Assembly: GCF_003664595.1 (NCBI RefSeq)
Contig: NZ_QXPZ01000021.1
Location: 36,764-100,763 of the forward strand
Direction of reading: 5' to 3'
From: Atopobacter sp. AH10
GTDB lineage: Bacteria > Bacillota > Bacilli > Lactobacillales > Aerococcaceae
DNA length: 64,000 nucleotides
The position numbers were made by a program, and so were the translations under genes. Under the pieces are notes generated by a model. That model saw only the letters and a program-made list of their open reading frames with translations, had not been told where the DNA came from and ran no database searches. Of this stretch, positions 53,767 to 62,437 are shown in pieces. Position 1 is the stretch's first letter. Each line of letters starts with the position of its first letter.

Positions 53767-54504
53767 TTAATTTAAGTCTTGGTAAAGATAAGTTCCGACA
53801 CGAATAATGGTGGAACCCTCCTCTAAAGCTATAGGGTAATCCCGACTCATTCCCATGGATAATTGATTGATTGGACCATTTGGCAAATTTTGGGCGCTCC
53901 ATTTATCACGGAGTTGCCGTAAACGTCCAAAAATCTGATGCAGATCGTCTTCTTTTGCAGAAATTGGTGCCATGGTCATTAAACCGACGATGCGGATTTT
54001 ATCGTATTGGCCTAACAAAGGAAAAACCTCTTCTAATTCTTCTGCTTCAAAGCCCGCTTTAGAATCTTCTCCAGAAACATTTACTTCTAGGAAACAATTG
54101 ATAGGGTGACTGGCTCTCTTTTGGATCTCTTTAGCTAGAGAGAGTCGATCGAGGGAGTGGAGGACATCGATATGATCGATAATCTTTTTGACTTGTCTAC
54201 TTTGGATTCGACCGATGTAATGCCAAGTGACAGGTAAACCGAAGTTTTTAAAAGCTTGAACTTTGTCGAGGAAAATCTCCACTCTATTTTCACCAAAGTT
54301 ATGGATGCCTAATTGATAAAGAGCAAGCATCTCAGCTAATCCGACCGTTTTGGTGACGGCTAAGACTTGAGCTGATTGACCCTTGCTATTTTTTTGACCT
54401 AGTGTTTGGATATTTTTTTGAATCTGGGTCAGTTTAGGGGCAATAGCCTCTTTACAGCGAGAAACTTCCTCTTGCAATTCTTGAGATGGACTTGTTTGTG
54501 TCAT
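53767..54504 (-). CDS. yggS: YggS family PLP homeostasis protein
   Basis: A fold-type III PLP-binding protein of 245 aa. The cofactor lysine is in LAVTKTVG, followed by FGENRVEIFLDK, WHYIGRIQSRQVKK, SGEDSKAGF and MGMSRDYPIALEEGSTIIRVG. It has no known enzymatic reaction and helps control free PLP. No sepF, ylmG or divIVA cell-division cluster is next to it, though that is its usual home in Firmicutes. The preferred ATG follows AAGGAAGG. Confidence 0.93.
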   Translation of the reverse strand: MTQTSPSQELQEEVSRCKEAIAPKLTQIQKNIQTLGQKNSKGQSAQVLAVTKTVGLAEMLALYQLGIHNFGENRVEIFLDKVQAFKNFGLPVTWHYIGRIQSRQVKKIIDHIDVLHSLDRLSLAKEIQKRASHPINCFLEVNVSGEDSKAGFEAEELEEVFPLLGQYDKIRIVGLMTMAPISAKEDDLHQIFGRLRQLRDKWSAQNLPNGPINQLSMGMSRDYPIALEEGSTIIRVGTYLYQDLN

Positions 54505-54563
54505 TGAAACACCTTCCTTCTTTATCTATTGTAGACGATATGTTAATAAGAACAAAGAGCCCC

Positions 54564-54594
54564 ATAAAAAAACGGTGGCTCTTTTTAGCCACCG
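54564..54594 (-). terminator. Terminator of pepT
   Basis: CGGTGGCT pairs with AGCCACCG across a CTTTTT loop; on the minus strand seven T follow. Confidence 0.85.
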
Positions 54595-54675
54595 AATAGA
54601 CTAGAGACAAGCTATAGCGTTGCTGAGTGGGCAAAAAACTTAGCAACAAGTAGCTTAATAGCTATCTTTTGTTCT

Positions 54676-55890
54676 TTATTTAGCGTTCAATTGAACCAAT
54701 TCTAATAAGGTTTTAACCCCTTTTTCCATACTTGTAACGGAAACAAATTCGAAACGGCCGTGGTAGTTATAGCCACCAGTGAATAAGTTCGGGCATGGCA
54801 AACCCTTATAAGATAATTGAGCGCCATCTGTGCCCCCACGGATAGCAACGATTTGAGGGGTGACATCAGCATTTTTCATTGCTTTTTCAGCTAAATCAAT
54901 AATTTCCATGTGTGGTTCAATCTTTTCACGCATGTTGTAGTAACTGTCTTCAATCTTAATGCTGATGATATTGCCATAGCGTTTGTTCAAGAAATCAACA
55001 ATATCTTGGAAGTAAGCTTTTTTGCCTTCAAATTTTTCCTTAGAGTGGTCACGGATAATATAGGACATTTCAGCCTCGTCTACAGTTCCTTTGATTTCAT
55101 CTAGGAGGTAGAAACCCTCATAACCTTCAGTGTATTCAGGCTTTTCATTAACGGGTAGGAGGCGATCAATTTCCATGGCAATTCTCAAGGCGTTAACCAT
55201 GATATTTTTAGCCGATCCAGGGTGAACATTTTTACCTTGGATATGGATTTCAACTGAAGCGGCGTTGAAGTTTTCATATTCCAATTCACCTTCAGGCCCT
55301 CCGTCTACTGTATAGGCAAAATCGGCGTTAAAACCTTCAATATTGAAGCGATCAGCACCACGGCCTATTTCTTCATCTGGTGTAAAGCAAATAGGGATAT
55401 CACCGTGTTTGATTTCTGGGTGGTTAATGAGATAGTCCAAAGTGGTCATGATGATAGTGATTCCGGCTTTATCATCAGCCCCAAGCAATGTCGTACCATC
55501 TGTTGTGACCAATTTGTGACCAATGACGTCCTGTAAGAAAGGAAATTCTTTGACGGTTAAGGCGTATTGATCATTTAGACGAATATCTCCACCCTTATAT
55601 TCTTCTATAATTTGAGGATTGACGCATTTCCCATTTAGATCCGGAGAGGTATCCATGTGAGAGACAAAGCCAACTGTTGGCACTTTTCTATCCATATTGC
55701 CTTTTAATCGAGCGTATACATAGCCATCTTTGTCTTGATAAGCATCTGTTAGGCCTAGTTCGTGAAGTTCTTCCACCAAGGCCTTCCCCAAAACCAATTG
55801 ACCAGGTGTAGAAGGGCAAGTAGGGCTATCTGGGTCGCTCTTTGTGTCAAAAGAAATATATTTGAGAAAACGGTCTAACATTTTTTCCAA
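54676..55890 (-). CDS. pepT: Tripeptidase T
   Basis: A di-zinc M20B aminopeptidase of 404 aa that removes the N-terminal residue from tripeptides. Metal ligands lie in VGFVSHMDTSPD, GADDKAGIT, TPDEEIGRGAD and the late His in GGYNYHGRFEFV. The TTG at 55890 is accepted as start because AAGGAAG lies 8 nt upstream and MEKMLDRFLKYISFDTKSD matches the family start. A putative peptide or amino-acid transporter gene lies upstream. Confidence 0.93.
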   Translation of the reverse strand: MEKMLDRFLKYISFDTKSDPDSPTCPSTPGQLVLGKALVEELHELGLTDAYQDKDGYVYARLKGNMDRKVPTVGFVSHMDTSPDLNGKCVNPQIIEEYKGGDIRLNDQYALTVKEFPFLQDVIGHKLVTTDGTTLLGADDKAGITIIMTTLDYLINHPEIKHGDIPICFTPDEEIGRGADRFNIEGFNADFAYTVDGGPEGELEYENFNAASVEIHIQGKNVHPGSAKNIMVNALRIAMEIDRLLPVNEKPEYTEGYEGFYLLDEIKGTVDEAEMSYIIRDHSKEKFEGKKAYFQDIVDFLNKRYGNIISIKIEDSYYNMREKIEPHMEIIDLAEKAMKNADVTPQIVAIRGGTDGAQLSYKGLPCPNLFTGGYNYHGRFEFVSVTSMEKGVKTLLELVQLNAK

Positions 55891-55953
55891 TAGGATCGCT
55901 TCCTTTCTAAGTTTATTGTTGATTTAGTATAACAAAAAAACAGTAAAATGATA

Positions 55954-55990
55954 AGGCTTACGGAGAAGAATAAAGGCCGTAAGCCTGCTA
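55954..55990 (-). terminator. Terminator between the YfcC gene and pepT
   Basis: AGGCTTACGG pairs with CCGTAAGCCT over 10 bp with a 13-nt loop; on the minus strand a weak T-rich run follows. Confidence 0.6.
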
Positions 55991-56160
55991 ATATTGATCG
56001 TAAGAAATACTAGTAAAAAAGTGGCCATTAAAAGTTGAAAGATGTAAATGGGCTTAGGTGTCTATTTTTCCTGACTAGCTCCTAGCTTGAGTCGATACAA
56101 AAAGAATCTTTAAGCCCAATCAATAGAATCTTGTTTCAATAGAGCTGTATCATGTTAAAA

Positions 56161-57681
56161 CTATAGCATGGTTTGAATGCCGAGCATGACGAGGGCAAGA
56201 GCACCGATTGTCATCATGAGAGGTAGAACGAATTTCAACCATTTGTCGTAAGTCACGCCAACCATTTCTAAAGAAGCCAAGATTAAACCAGTTGGAGTGA
56301 TGAAGGACATCCAGCCTTGACCATAGTTATAAGCGGAAACAACAACATCACGGCTTAAATGTACAGCGTCCGCTAAAGGTGCCATGATTGGCATAGACAA
56401 GGTGGCTAGACCAGAAGAAGAAGGAATAAAGATCCCTAGAATAGAGAAGAGGGCGGCTTGGGTAGTAGAGAAGAGGACACTATTCATTCCGTCAACAGCT
56501 CTAGAGGTATATTCCAAGAGAGTATCAGAAATCATCCCTTGATCCATGATCATGTTAATCCCACGAGCCACACCAATGATCAAAGCCACACCGACTAAGT
56601 CTGCGGCCCCGGCAATAAAAGTATTCACAGCATCTTTTTCAGATAAACCAGATATCGCCATAATGATTAAGCCGGCTGTTAGGAAGACAGCAGATAATTC
56701 TTCAAACCACCAGCCACCAATAGAAACACCCCAGATCATTACAGGGAAGGCCAGAGCAAAAATAATGAGAATTAACTTACGACGTGCATCGAATGGCACC
56801 ACTTTATTTGGATCATAGTTCTTTAAGAAGACCTCTTCGATACGTTCTTTATCAGCGTAGATGAGCGACTTGCTAGGGTCAGCCTTAACCTTTTTAGCAT
56901 AGCGACCGATGAAGATTAAGGTGACTATTTGAGCGAGAACTAGGCTGACTAAACGAATAGGCATTGCGGAGGCAAAGTTAATCCCTGCGGCGTTAGAAGC
57001 AATGACAACGGAGAAGGGGTTGGTTGTGGAGAACATGGTTCCGATGGTTGAACCTAAGTAAATAGCAGCAATCCCGACAAGAGCATCGTAACCAGCTGCT
57101 AAGAAGATAGGAAGAAGGATTGGGTAGAAGGCGATAGTTTCTTCAGCCATCCCGTAAGTTGTCCCACCGACAGCAATCAAGCTACAAACAATAACAACTA
57201 ACATAAATTCATGACCTTTAGTCTTACGAGAAAGAGCAGCCATAGCCGCATCAAAGGCTCCTGATTTGTTCACTACACCAATAACCCCACCAAGGATGAG
57301 AACAAAAACGATGATACCAACACTATCTCCAATCCCTGAAATAGGAGCTAAGATGAAGGAAGCAAAGCCTTGAGGTTTTTGCTCTATCCGTTTATAAGTC
57401 CCTGGAATCGCAATAGGTTTACGAATAGCGCCTTCTTTAAAGCTCTTTAAAGGGATATTGATATGGTATTTGTCTAAGGTTTTTTGAGAGGCTTTTTCAG
57501 TCTTTGTGGATCCGTCGATGGCGGTCACTTGAAATTGACCGTCCTCTGTATAGGTTAAACGCTCGAATGAACCAGCAGGGACGACCCATGTTAAGACAGC
57601 GGCTAAAACGAGTACCATGAACAGTACGGTAAAGGCTGTCGGAAAACTGCGTTTCTTCTTAGCTTTTTCACTTGTTGCCAT
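56161..57681 (-). CDS. YfcC family transporter (C4-dicarboxylate/basic amino acid type)
   Basis: A 506-aa membrane protein with about twelve segments. AFTVLFMVLVLAAVLTWVVPAGSF at the N-terminus, GGTTYGMAEETIAFYPI and IPSSSGLATLSMPIMAPLAD are typical of YfcC/DcuC-like carriers. The substrate may be arginine/ornithine, short peptides or a dicarboxylate. ATG 57681 follows AAGGAGG; the frame from 57717 contains that site. A cre-like site overlaps its promoter region. Confidence 0.87.
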   Translation of the reverse strand: MATSEKAKKKRSFPTAFTVLFMVLVLAAVLTWVVPAGSFERLTYTEDGQFQVTAIDGSTKTEKASQKTLDKYHINIPLKSFKEGAIRKPIAIPGTYKRIEQKPQGFASFILAPISGIGDSVGIIVFVLILGGVIGVVNKSGAFDAAMAALSRKTKGHEFMLVVIVCSLIAVGGTTYGMAEETIAFYPILLPIFLAAGYDALVGIAAIYLGSTIGTMFSTTNPFSVVIASNAAGINFASAMPIRLVSLVLAQIVTLIFIGRYAKKVKADPSKSLIYADKERIEEVFLKNYDPNKVVPFDARRKLILIIFALAFPVMIWGVSIGGWWFEELSAVFLTAGLIIMAISGLSEKDAVNTFIAGAADLVGVALIIGVARGINMIMDQGMISDTLLEYTSRAVDGMNSVLFSTTQAALFSILGIFIPSSSGLATLSMPIMAPLADAVHLSRDVVVSAYNYGQGWMSFITPTGLILASLEMVGVTYDKWLKFVLPLMMTIGALALVMLGIQTML

Positions 57682-57724
57682 AGAAATTCCTCCTTTTTGA
57701 TCACTTAAAATGGCCACAAGTTAA

Positions 57725-57738
57725 TTATAACGCTTTCA
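57725..57738 (-). promoter_or_regulatory. Possible CcpA cre site upstream of the YfcC gene
   Basis: On the minus strand TGAAAGCGTTATAA resembles TGWAANCGNTNWCA with a mismatch at the end, and overlaps a TATAAT hexamer. It lies 44-57 nt before the start codon, a position suited to repression by preferred sugars. Confidence 0.45.
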
Positions 57739-58264
57739 AGTATTGAATTATAGAGGGAGGAGTTAGGAAAATTACAAAAAATATCGTTACGTTCAATTTT
57801 TAAGAAATTCCTTATGGTTTATATAGAGAATTAAGGGGAAAAGAGAGGATAGTAAAAGCGCAGAAGTTTTCTTTGTGGATAAAGGGGCAAATAAACTGAA
57901 AATTTGTTCTTTATATTGCCATCTAGCGTTAAGCTTCCTTTTCTATATAAAAGTAGAATCAGATAGAAAGGAAAATAGTTGGCAAGAATAGATGAGCACA
58001 ATAGATATAGTTAATAATATATAATGAGCTAAGAGGATTGATGAGACAAGACAATAGCCAAAAGGCAACATATGATTTAAAGAAAGAGAATAAGAAGAAT
58101 AGACAAGGGATAGAGCCTTAGTTTCAAATGAACAACAATAAAATACTATGAGAAAAAAATAGTAAGCAAGTGGGATGAAGGGAATTTTCCTATCGCATGA
58201 AATACAGGAGAAAACGGATAGTTTGAGGGTTTAGCTAGTCTAGAGTAGAGGGCGTTCTTTGTGG
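57739..58264. other. Intergenic region between divergent YfcC and SRPBCC genes
   Basis: More than 500 nt of purine-rich, AT-rich DNA without a supportable gene or known RNA. Confidence 0.4.
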
Positions 58265-58270
58265 TATAAT
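58262..58270 (+). promoter_or_regulatory. Extended -10 promoter of the SRPBCC gene
   Basis: TGGTATAAT provides a TG-N extended -10 hexamer; no good -35 is visible. It lies 63 nt before the start codon. Confidence 0.5.
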
Positions 58271-58332
58271 GACTCTAAGTGGTTGTATGATGCCCCTTAT
58301 CCTAGATTCTTAGAATGAAATGAGGGAGAATA

Positions 58333-58800
58333 ATGAACGAAATTCACGCAGAAAAAGATGTAGCAGTTGATGGTGAAACGGCTTGGGTGGCTTTAACACA
58401 CTTTAATGAATGGGTGGAAGAAATAGAATTAGTCGATAGGATTGAATATGATAAAACACCAATCTTTTGCTATGTCGGGCGGAACTATAAACTTCATATG
58501 CCTGAAGGCTTCCCAATAAAGTACAGAATTTCTATGTTAGATCGAAAAAACTTAGAAATACATATCGAAGGTCATGCTTCTATCTTTAAAAATGAATTAA
58601 TTTGTAAAATTATTCCATTGGGGGATCGGAAGTGTCGCTTGATTCGCCAACAAATTTATGAAGGCTTACCGGGTTCTTTGTTTAAATCTTTCTTTAGTAA
58701 GCGTGAAAAGTCCGAAGGCCAACAATATGTTGAAGCCTGGGCAAGATATGCAAGGAAGTTAGACAAAGAAAGATACGATAAAGACAGTCATTCTAAATAA
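58333..58800 (+). CDS. SRPBCC (START-like) family protein
   Basis: A 155-aa soluble protein that looks like a polyketide-cyclase/START-type hydrophobic-ligand binder: an N-terminal strand and HFNEWVEEIELVDRIEYD, a VGRNYKLHMPEG strand, alternating strands to residue 110, and a long C-terminal helix (SEGQQYVEAWARYARKLDKE). No catalytic residues can be assigned. AGGGAG precedes the ATG. It stands alone and has no informative neighbour. Confidence 0.7.
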   Translation: MNEIHAEKDVAVDGETAWVALTHFNEWVEEIELVDRIEYDKTPIFCYVGRNYKLHMPEGFPIKYRISMLDRKNLEIHIEGHASIFKNELICKIIPLGDRKCRLIRQQIYEGLPGSLFKSFFSKREKSEGQQYVEAWARYARKLDKERYDKDSHSK

Positions 58801-59024
58801 TAAAGCATACTGGTCTTCTTTATATTCTTTTAAGAGGATGACGGGACTTAACTTTCTATTGGAGAGCTAAGCCTAGCCTAGTATGTAAGCGTTATGTTTT
58901 TGTTGAGTTCAATGGAGAAAGCTAGTTAATGAATTGACCAGTCTTTTAGGAGTCTATGAGATCTATAAAAAGCTGCTTGTGGGAAATTTTTCAGTCAGCT
59001 TAAGCTGTATAAGGAGTTGAGAGG

Positions 59025-59996
59025 ATGTCCTATGAAAAAAATAGAAGATATCTTCAGTGGATCGAGGTAAAAGAAAAGATCAAAAGGATTTTTAAGTCAA
59101 GATCAAGGGGACAACTAAGCCCTGCTCACTCGAACTTGCAAATCACTAGTGGTCTAAGGGAACTGCTAGGGAGGAATGGGAAAACATTTTGGAAGAAAAT
59201 AAGGCATCTTGGCCTAAAAGTTTTAGCTCCGGTTCTTGGCTTAACCCTTGTTATTTTCTGCCATGTATTGTCTTTAATGGGCATTGGAGAGTTTTCAACG
59301 CCAATCAAGATATTTAATCAACAGCCTAATGTTTTTTGCCCAGCTGACTATACTTGGACTTTGTGGGCTTTAGTTTTCTTATCTGTGGGGAGAAGTCTAT
59401 ATTATCGTTACCGTTATCGAGAGGACTATTACTTCGTCCATCTCTATGACAAGTTATATTTTGCCCTTAATCTCCTGTGGATGCTTTGCCACATTGTTTG
59501 GTTAGTTTTCTTGTGTAAGGATCATTTACTTCTTTCCTTTGTTTTCTTATGTGGCTACTTAGTTTGCGTGAGTTTAATGGCCTTTCGACAAGCAGATTCT
59601 GTTATGATGCAACAATTTCAATATGAGATAGGCTATGCTATAGGTCTCCATGCAGCTTGGGTTTTAGTTGTGCTATTAATACAATTATCAACTTTGATGG
59701 GAAGATTTGGCGTTTCTGGTATTGGATTGATTGGTATTCTCTGGGCAGTTATCTTTTCAGCCATTGGACTAGCGATTAGTTATTATTTTTATCGAAATTA
59801 TCATAATGTGGCCATGGTTATTCCAATGAGCTGGACTTTACTAGGCATAGCTTTAAAAGAACGGCAAGGCAGTTCATTTAACCAGAGCGAACCATTCATG
59901 GCTTTTATTGCTTTGGCTTTTTTATTGGCTTTCTTAACTTATGTTTTACAGATAGAATTAACCAATTATCGCCGTAAACGTAGCAAGAGCTATTAG
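59025..59996 (+). CDS. TspO/MBR-like membrane protein with N-terminal extension
   Basis: The 323-aa protein has a basic cytoplasmic N-terminus of about 65 residues, then seven membrane segments. NVFCPADYTWTLWALVFLSVGR resembles the tryptophan-rich sensory protein/TspO loop and following helix. TspO proteins bind tetrapyrroles or sterols, but this assignment is by motif only. AAGGAGTTGAGAGG precedes the ATG. The stop is 18 nt before the aminotransferase start, so the two genes are coupled. Confidence 0.65.
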   Translation: MSYEKNRRYLQWIEVKEKIKRIFKSRSRGQLSPAHSNLQITSGLRELLGRNGKTFWKKIRHLGLKVLAPVLGLTLVIFCHVLSLMGIGEFSTPIKIFNQQPNVFCPADYTWTLWALVFLSVGRSLYYRYRYREDYYFVHLYDKLYFALNLLWMLCHIVWLVFLCKDHLLLSFVFLCGYLVCVSLMAFRQADSVMMQQFQYEIGYAIGLHAAWVLVVLLIQLSTLMGRFGVSGIGLIGILWAVIFSAIGLAISYYFYRNYHNVAMVIPMSWTLLGIALKERQGSSFNQSEPFMAFIALAFLLAFLTYVLQIELTNYRRKRSKSY

Positions 59997-60014
59997 TTGA
60001 AGGGAGTAAGAATT

Positions 60015-61103
60015 ATGCGTCAACATGGAGCGAATGTGTTTGAATTGGCTAGTCAATATGGTTTTCCCTTGCAAGATATTAGGGATTTTTCTTCTAATAT
60101 TTCTCCTTACGGACCGCCTAAAAAAGCCATGACACAGCTCAAGAATAATCTCCATTTAGTGACAACTTATCCTGACCCTAGCTATCAGGCCTTAACTCAA
60201 TCAATTACAGAGTATATTGGGGTAGATGCAAGGCAAATCGTTTTATCGAGTGGGACAACCCCTTTGTTGAAAGAGGCTATCCAGCTTTTGCATCCACGAC
60301 ATGCGCTTTTGTTAGAACCTTGTTACAGTGAATATGCCTATGAATTAAAACGCTTGGGCATTTCTATCTCAATATTCCCTTTAAAGGCCGAAAACAATTT
60401 TGAAATAGATGTGGAGGCCTTGATTAGCCTGCTTAAGGAACAAAAGATTGATTTTTTAGTCTTTGCTAATCCTAATAATCCAACGGGGAGTATAGTGACA
60501 AGGGAAGCTATAAAGAAGATTCTTATAGAAACGTCCACTTTTATTTTAGTAGATGAAACTTACAATGAATTTACAGATCCTTCCCTTTATTCGGCAATTG
60601 AATTAGTGCATTCTTTCGAGCAATTACTGGTTGTTCGAGGGGTTAGTAAATTTTATGCTTGCCCAGGTATTCGTTTAGGTTATGGCGTGACGGGGAATTA
60701 TTCTTTATTAAAATGTCTCAAAGCTAATTCAACTTTATGGGAGATTAACATTTTTGCTGATGTGATGGGACAATCTTTGTATAGTGATAGAGGCTATCAA
60801 ATGGAAACACGAGAAAAAACAGCTGAGGAACGTCTGTATATGATGGAACGATTGAGCCGGCTGGATGGTCTAAGAGTTTTTCCGTCTGCAGGAAATTTCA
60901 TCCTATGCCGTTTAGAGAACGGATATAAGGCAGAAGAACTGCGAGAGCATTTATTAAAAGAAGCTCTTGTGATTCGAGATTGTTCGAGTTTTGAGCACTT
61001 GACAGCAAGTGATTTCCGCTTTTGCCTCCTTTCACATGCTGACAATGTCAAGTTAGCAGACGCTATTGAAAGTTTTCTCTTGGATAAAGCAAAAGAAGTT
61101 TAA
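60015..61103 (+). CDS. CobD/HisC-like PLP aminotransferase or decarboxylase
   Basis: A fold-type I PLP enzyme of 362 aa. HGANVFELA and DFSSNISPYGPPKKA are the N-terminal hallmarks of L-threonine-O-3-phosphate decarboxylase CobD; FANPNNPTGS, VDETYNEF, the PLP lysine in RGVSKFYACPGIRLGYG and a C-terminal Arg in DFRFCLL complete the site. Histidinol-phosphate aminotransferase is the close alternative. No cobalamin or histidine gene is present. ATG 60015 follows AAGGGAG. The last 18 coding bases and the stop are part of an exact repeat. Confidence 0.82.
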   Translation: MRQHGANVFELASQYGFPLQDIRDFSSNISPYGPPKKAMTQLKNNLHLVTTYPDPSYQALTQSITEYIGVDARQIVLSSGTTPLLKEAIQLLHPRHALLLEPCYSEYAYELKRLGISISIFPLKAENNFEIDVEALISLLKEQKIDFLVFANPNNPTGSIVTREAIKKILIETSTFILVDETYNEFTDPSLYSAIELVHSFEQLLVVRGVSKFYACPGIRLGYGVTGNYSLLKCLKANSTLWEINIFADVMGQSLYSDRGYQMETREKTAEERLYMMERLSRLDGLRVFPSAGNFILCRLENGYKAEELREHLLKEALVIRDCSSFEHLTASDFRFCLLSHADNVKLADAIESFLLDKAKEV

Positions 61104-61149
61104 AATGAAGGATTTATATTGGCAAAAGCAAAAGAAGTTTAAAATGAAG
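61086..61149 (+). repeat. Exact 25-nt repeat across the aminotransferase stop codon
   Basis: 61086-61110 and 61125-61149 are identical over 25 nt (core AAGCAAAAGAAGTTTAAAAT), period 39. The first copy contains the TAA stop of the gene; the second lies downstream. Confidence 0.95.
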
Positions 61150-61150
61150 A

Positions 61151-61199
61151 CCACCTCCAAAAAACGGATGCCATCCAATTTTTAGGAGGTGTTGTTTAT
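61151..61199 (+). terminator. Terminator after the aminotransferase gene
   Basis: CACCTCC pairs with GGAGGTG, extended by AAAA/TTTT, with a small GGAT/ATCC hairpin in the loop; TTGTTTATTT follows. Confidence 0.65.
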
Positions 61200-61485
61200 T
61201 TCAAGAGAGGTCTTTCTAAAATAGCAATAGAACAATAGATTGATTAAGAATTTTCTATAAATGCTTATAGCCTTATGGTAAACTTAAAAGCATCTAGTTA
61301 GTCTTTTGGAATGCAAAAAAATAGCTGAATGATCGTCTCATTTTGATGAGGAATAGATCGTTAACGGTTTATCACAGACTGATAGTCAAATATGATAGGA
61401 GCTTGTTGGCTTAGCTTTGACTAAGTATATGGAGCTATCGTTTGAAGGAGAAGGGTCAAGATTAGGACAGCATTGGGGGAATAGG

Positions 61486-61887
61486 ATGGACAAAGAAAAA
61501 AGGGATAAGTGGGGGAGATCCTTTCAGAAGGACACGCCATCATGGGGAGAAGAGAGGCCTTGCTCTTGTAGTGATGAAGAGGAAGAAATGGATGAAGAAG
61601 AAAAGACTTTTAGCTTTTTTCGATGGGCAAAATGGCTAAAATCGCTTTTACTGGCACGTAAGTTTTTAGTGCTACTGATTGCCTTACTAGCGGTTTTAAA
61701 TATTGTCTTTTACTGTGTCTTGGAAGATGTAGAATTTGAAAGGACCTTATTAGAAGAGGATTACGAGATTCTCTTAAAGCATGATGAAAAGATAGAGAAG
61801 GCTTACCGCAAATTAGTCAAAGAGCACAAAGAATACAAGGAAAAAATGGCACCATATGAGAAACAGTTAGAAGGCCAAAGAAATTAA
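61486..61887 (+). CDS. Bitopic coiled-coil membrane protein of unknown function
   Basis: I do not recognise it. From ATG 61486 the product has 133 aa: a charged N-terminus with a Cys pair (CSCS) and a run of Asp/Glu (DEEEEMDEEEK), one membrane helix (FLVLLIALLAVLNIVFYCVL), and an outside helix rich in Glu and Lys likely to be a coiled coil. The layout recalls FtsL/DivIC-type division proteins, but no sequence motif supports that. GGGGGA lies upstream of this ATG; the frame stays open from TTG 61417. Confidence 0.55.
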   Translation: MDKEKRDKWGRSFQKDTPSWGEERPCSCSDEEEEMDEEEKTFSFFRWAKWLKSLLLARKFLVLLIALLAVLNIVFYCVLEDVEFERTLLEEDYEILLKHDEKIEKAYRKLVKEHKEYKEKMAPYEKQLEGQRN

Positions 61888-61997
61888 AAGAAGCCTAGTC
61901 TCTCCTTTCATTTATCGCTTGATAGCTTAAAGAGACAGATGGAAACTTTTGAAAGATTAATCGTCTTGAAAAAAACGATGAGAAAAGCGTTATTTCA

Positions 61998-62026
61998 TTG
62001 ACAAATAAGTATTTTCAAGGTACAAT
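61998..62026 (+). promoter_or_regulatory. Promoter of the metA T-box transcript
   Basis: TTGACA at 61998-62003, 17 nt, TACAAT at 62021-62026: a near-consensus sigma-A promoter. Transcription would begin about 62033. Confidence 0.8.
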
Positions 62027-62032
62027 GACGGC

Positions 62033-62292
62033 AATTGTTATAGAAAAAAGTGAAAGAAGAGTAACTGTTCAAAAGGCAAATAGAGAGCTTCGTTAGGGTG
62101 AAAGAAGTGGAATTTTGAACAGTGAAGATGGCCTTTTTAAAATGAGTCACTGAATAGTTAAGTGACTACGGGATGCCCGTTATAGCATAGAGTATTATGG
62201 AATACTCATAGAGTTTATTATTGAGAAATAGTAAAAAATTAAGGTGGTACCGCGAGTCTTCGTCCTTATCGGATGGAGGCTCTTTTTTTATT
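62033..62292 (+). promoter_or_regulatory. T-box riboswitch, methionine-specific
   Basis: The leader carries the T-box core AAGGTGGTACCGCG at 62241-62254, directly followed by a terminator stem (GAGTCTTCGTCC with GGATGGAGGCTC, 62252-62285) and a run of T. In the 3' strand of stem I, GAAGATGG at 62125-62131 offers ATG (62128-62130) followed by a purine as specifier for tRNA-Met. The TGGT of the T-box can pair with an ACCA end, as in tRNA-Met. Uncharged tRNA-Met should thus allow read-through into metA. Confidence 0.88.
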
Positions 62293-62437
62293 TGAAATAA
62301 GTAATATCTAAGAGTTAAAAAATATAAGACGCTTTAAGCTTGAAACGGTTGAAAAATATTTCAGGCTAGTAGATTTTGCTTGTTTCAGTTATATACCAGA
62401 TCGCAAAATGAAGGGATAGTTTTAGGAGGGGGATTTT

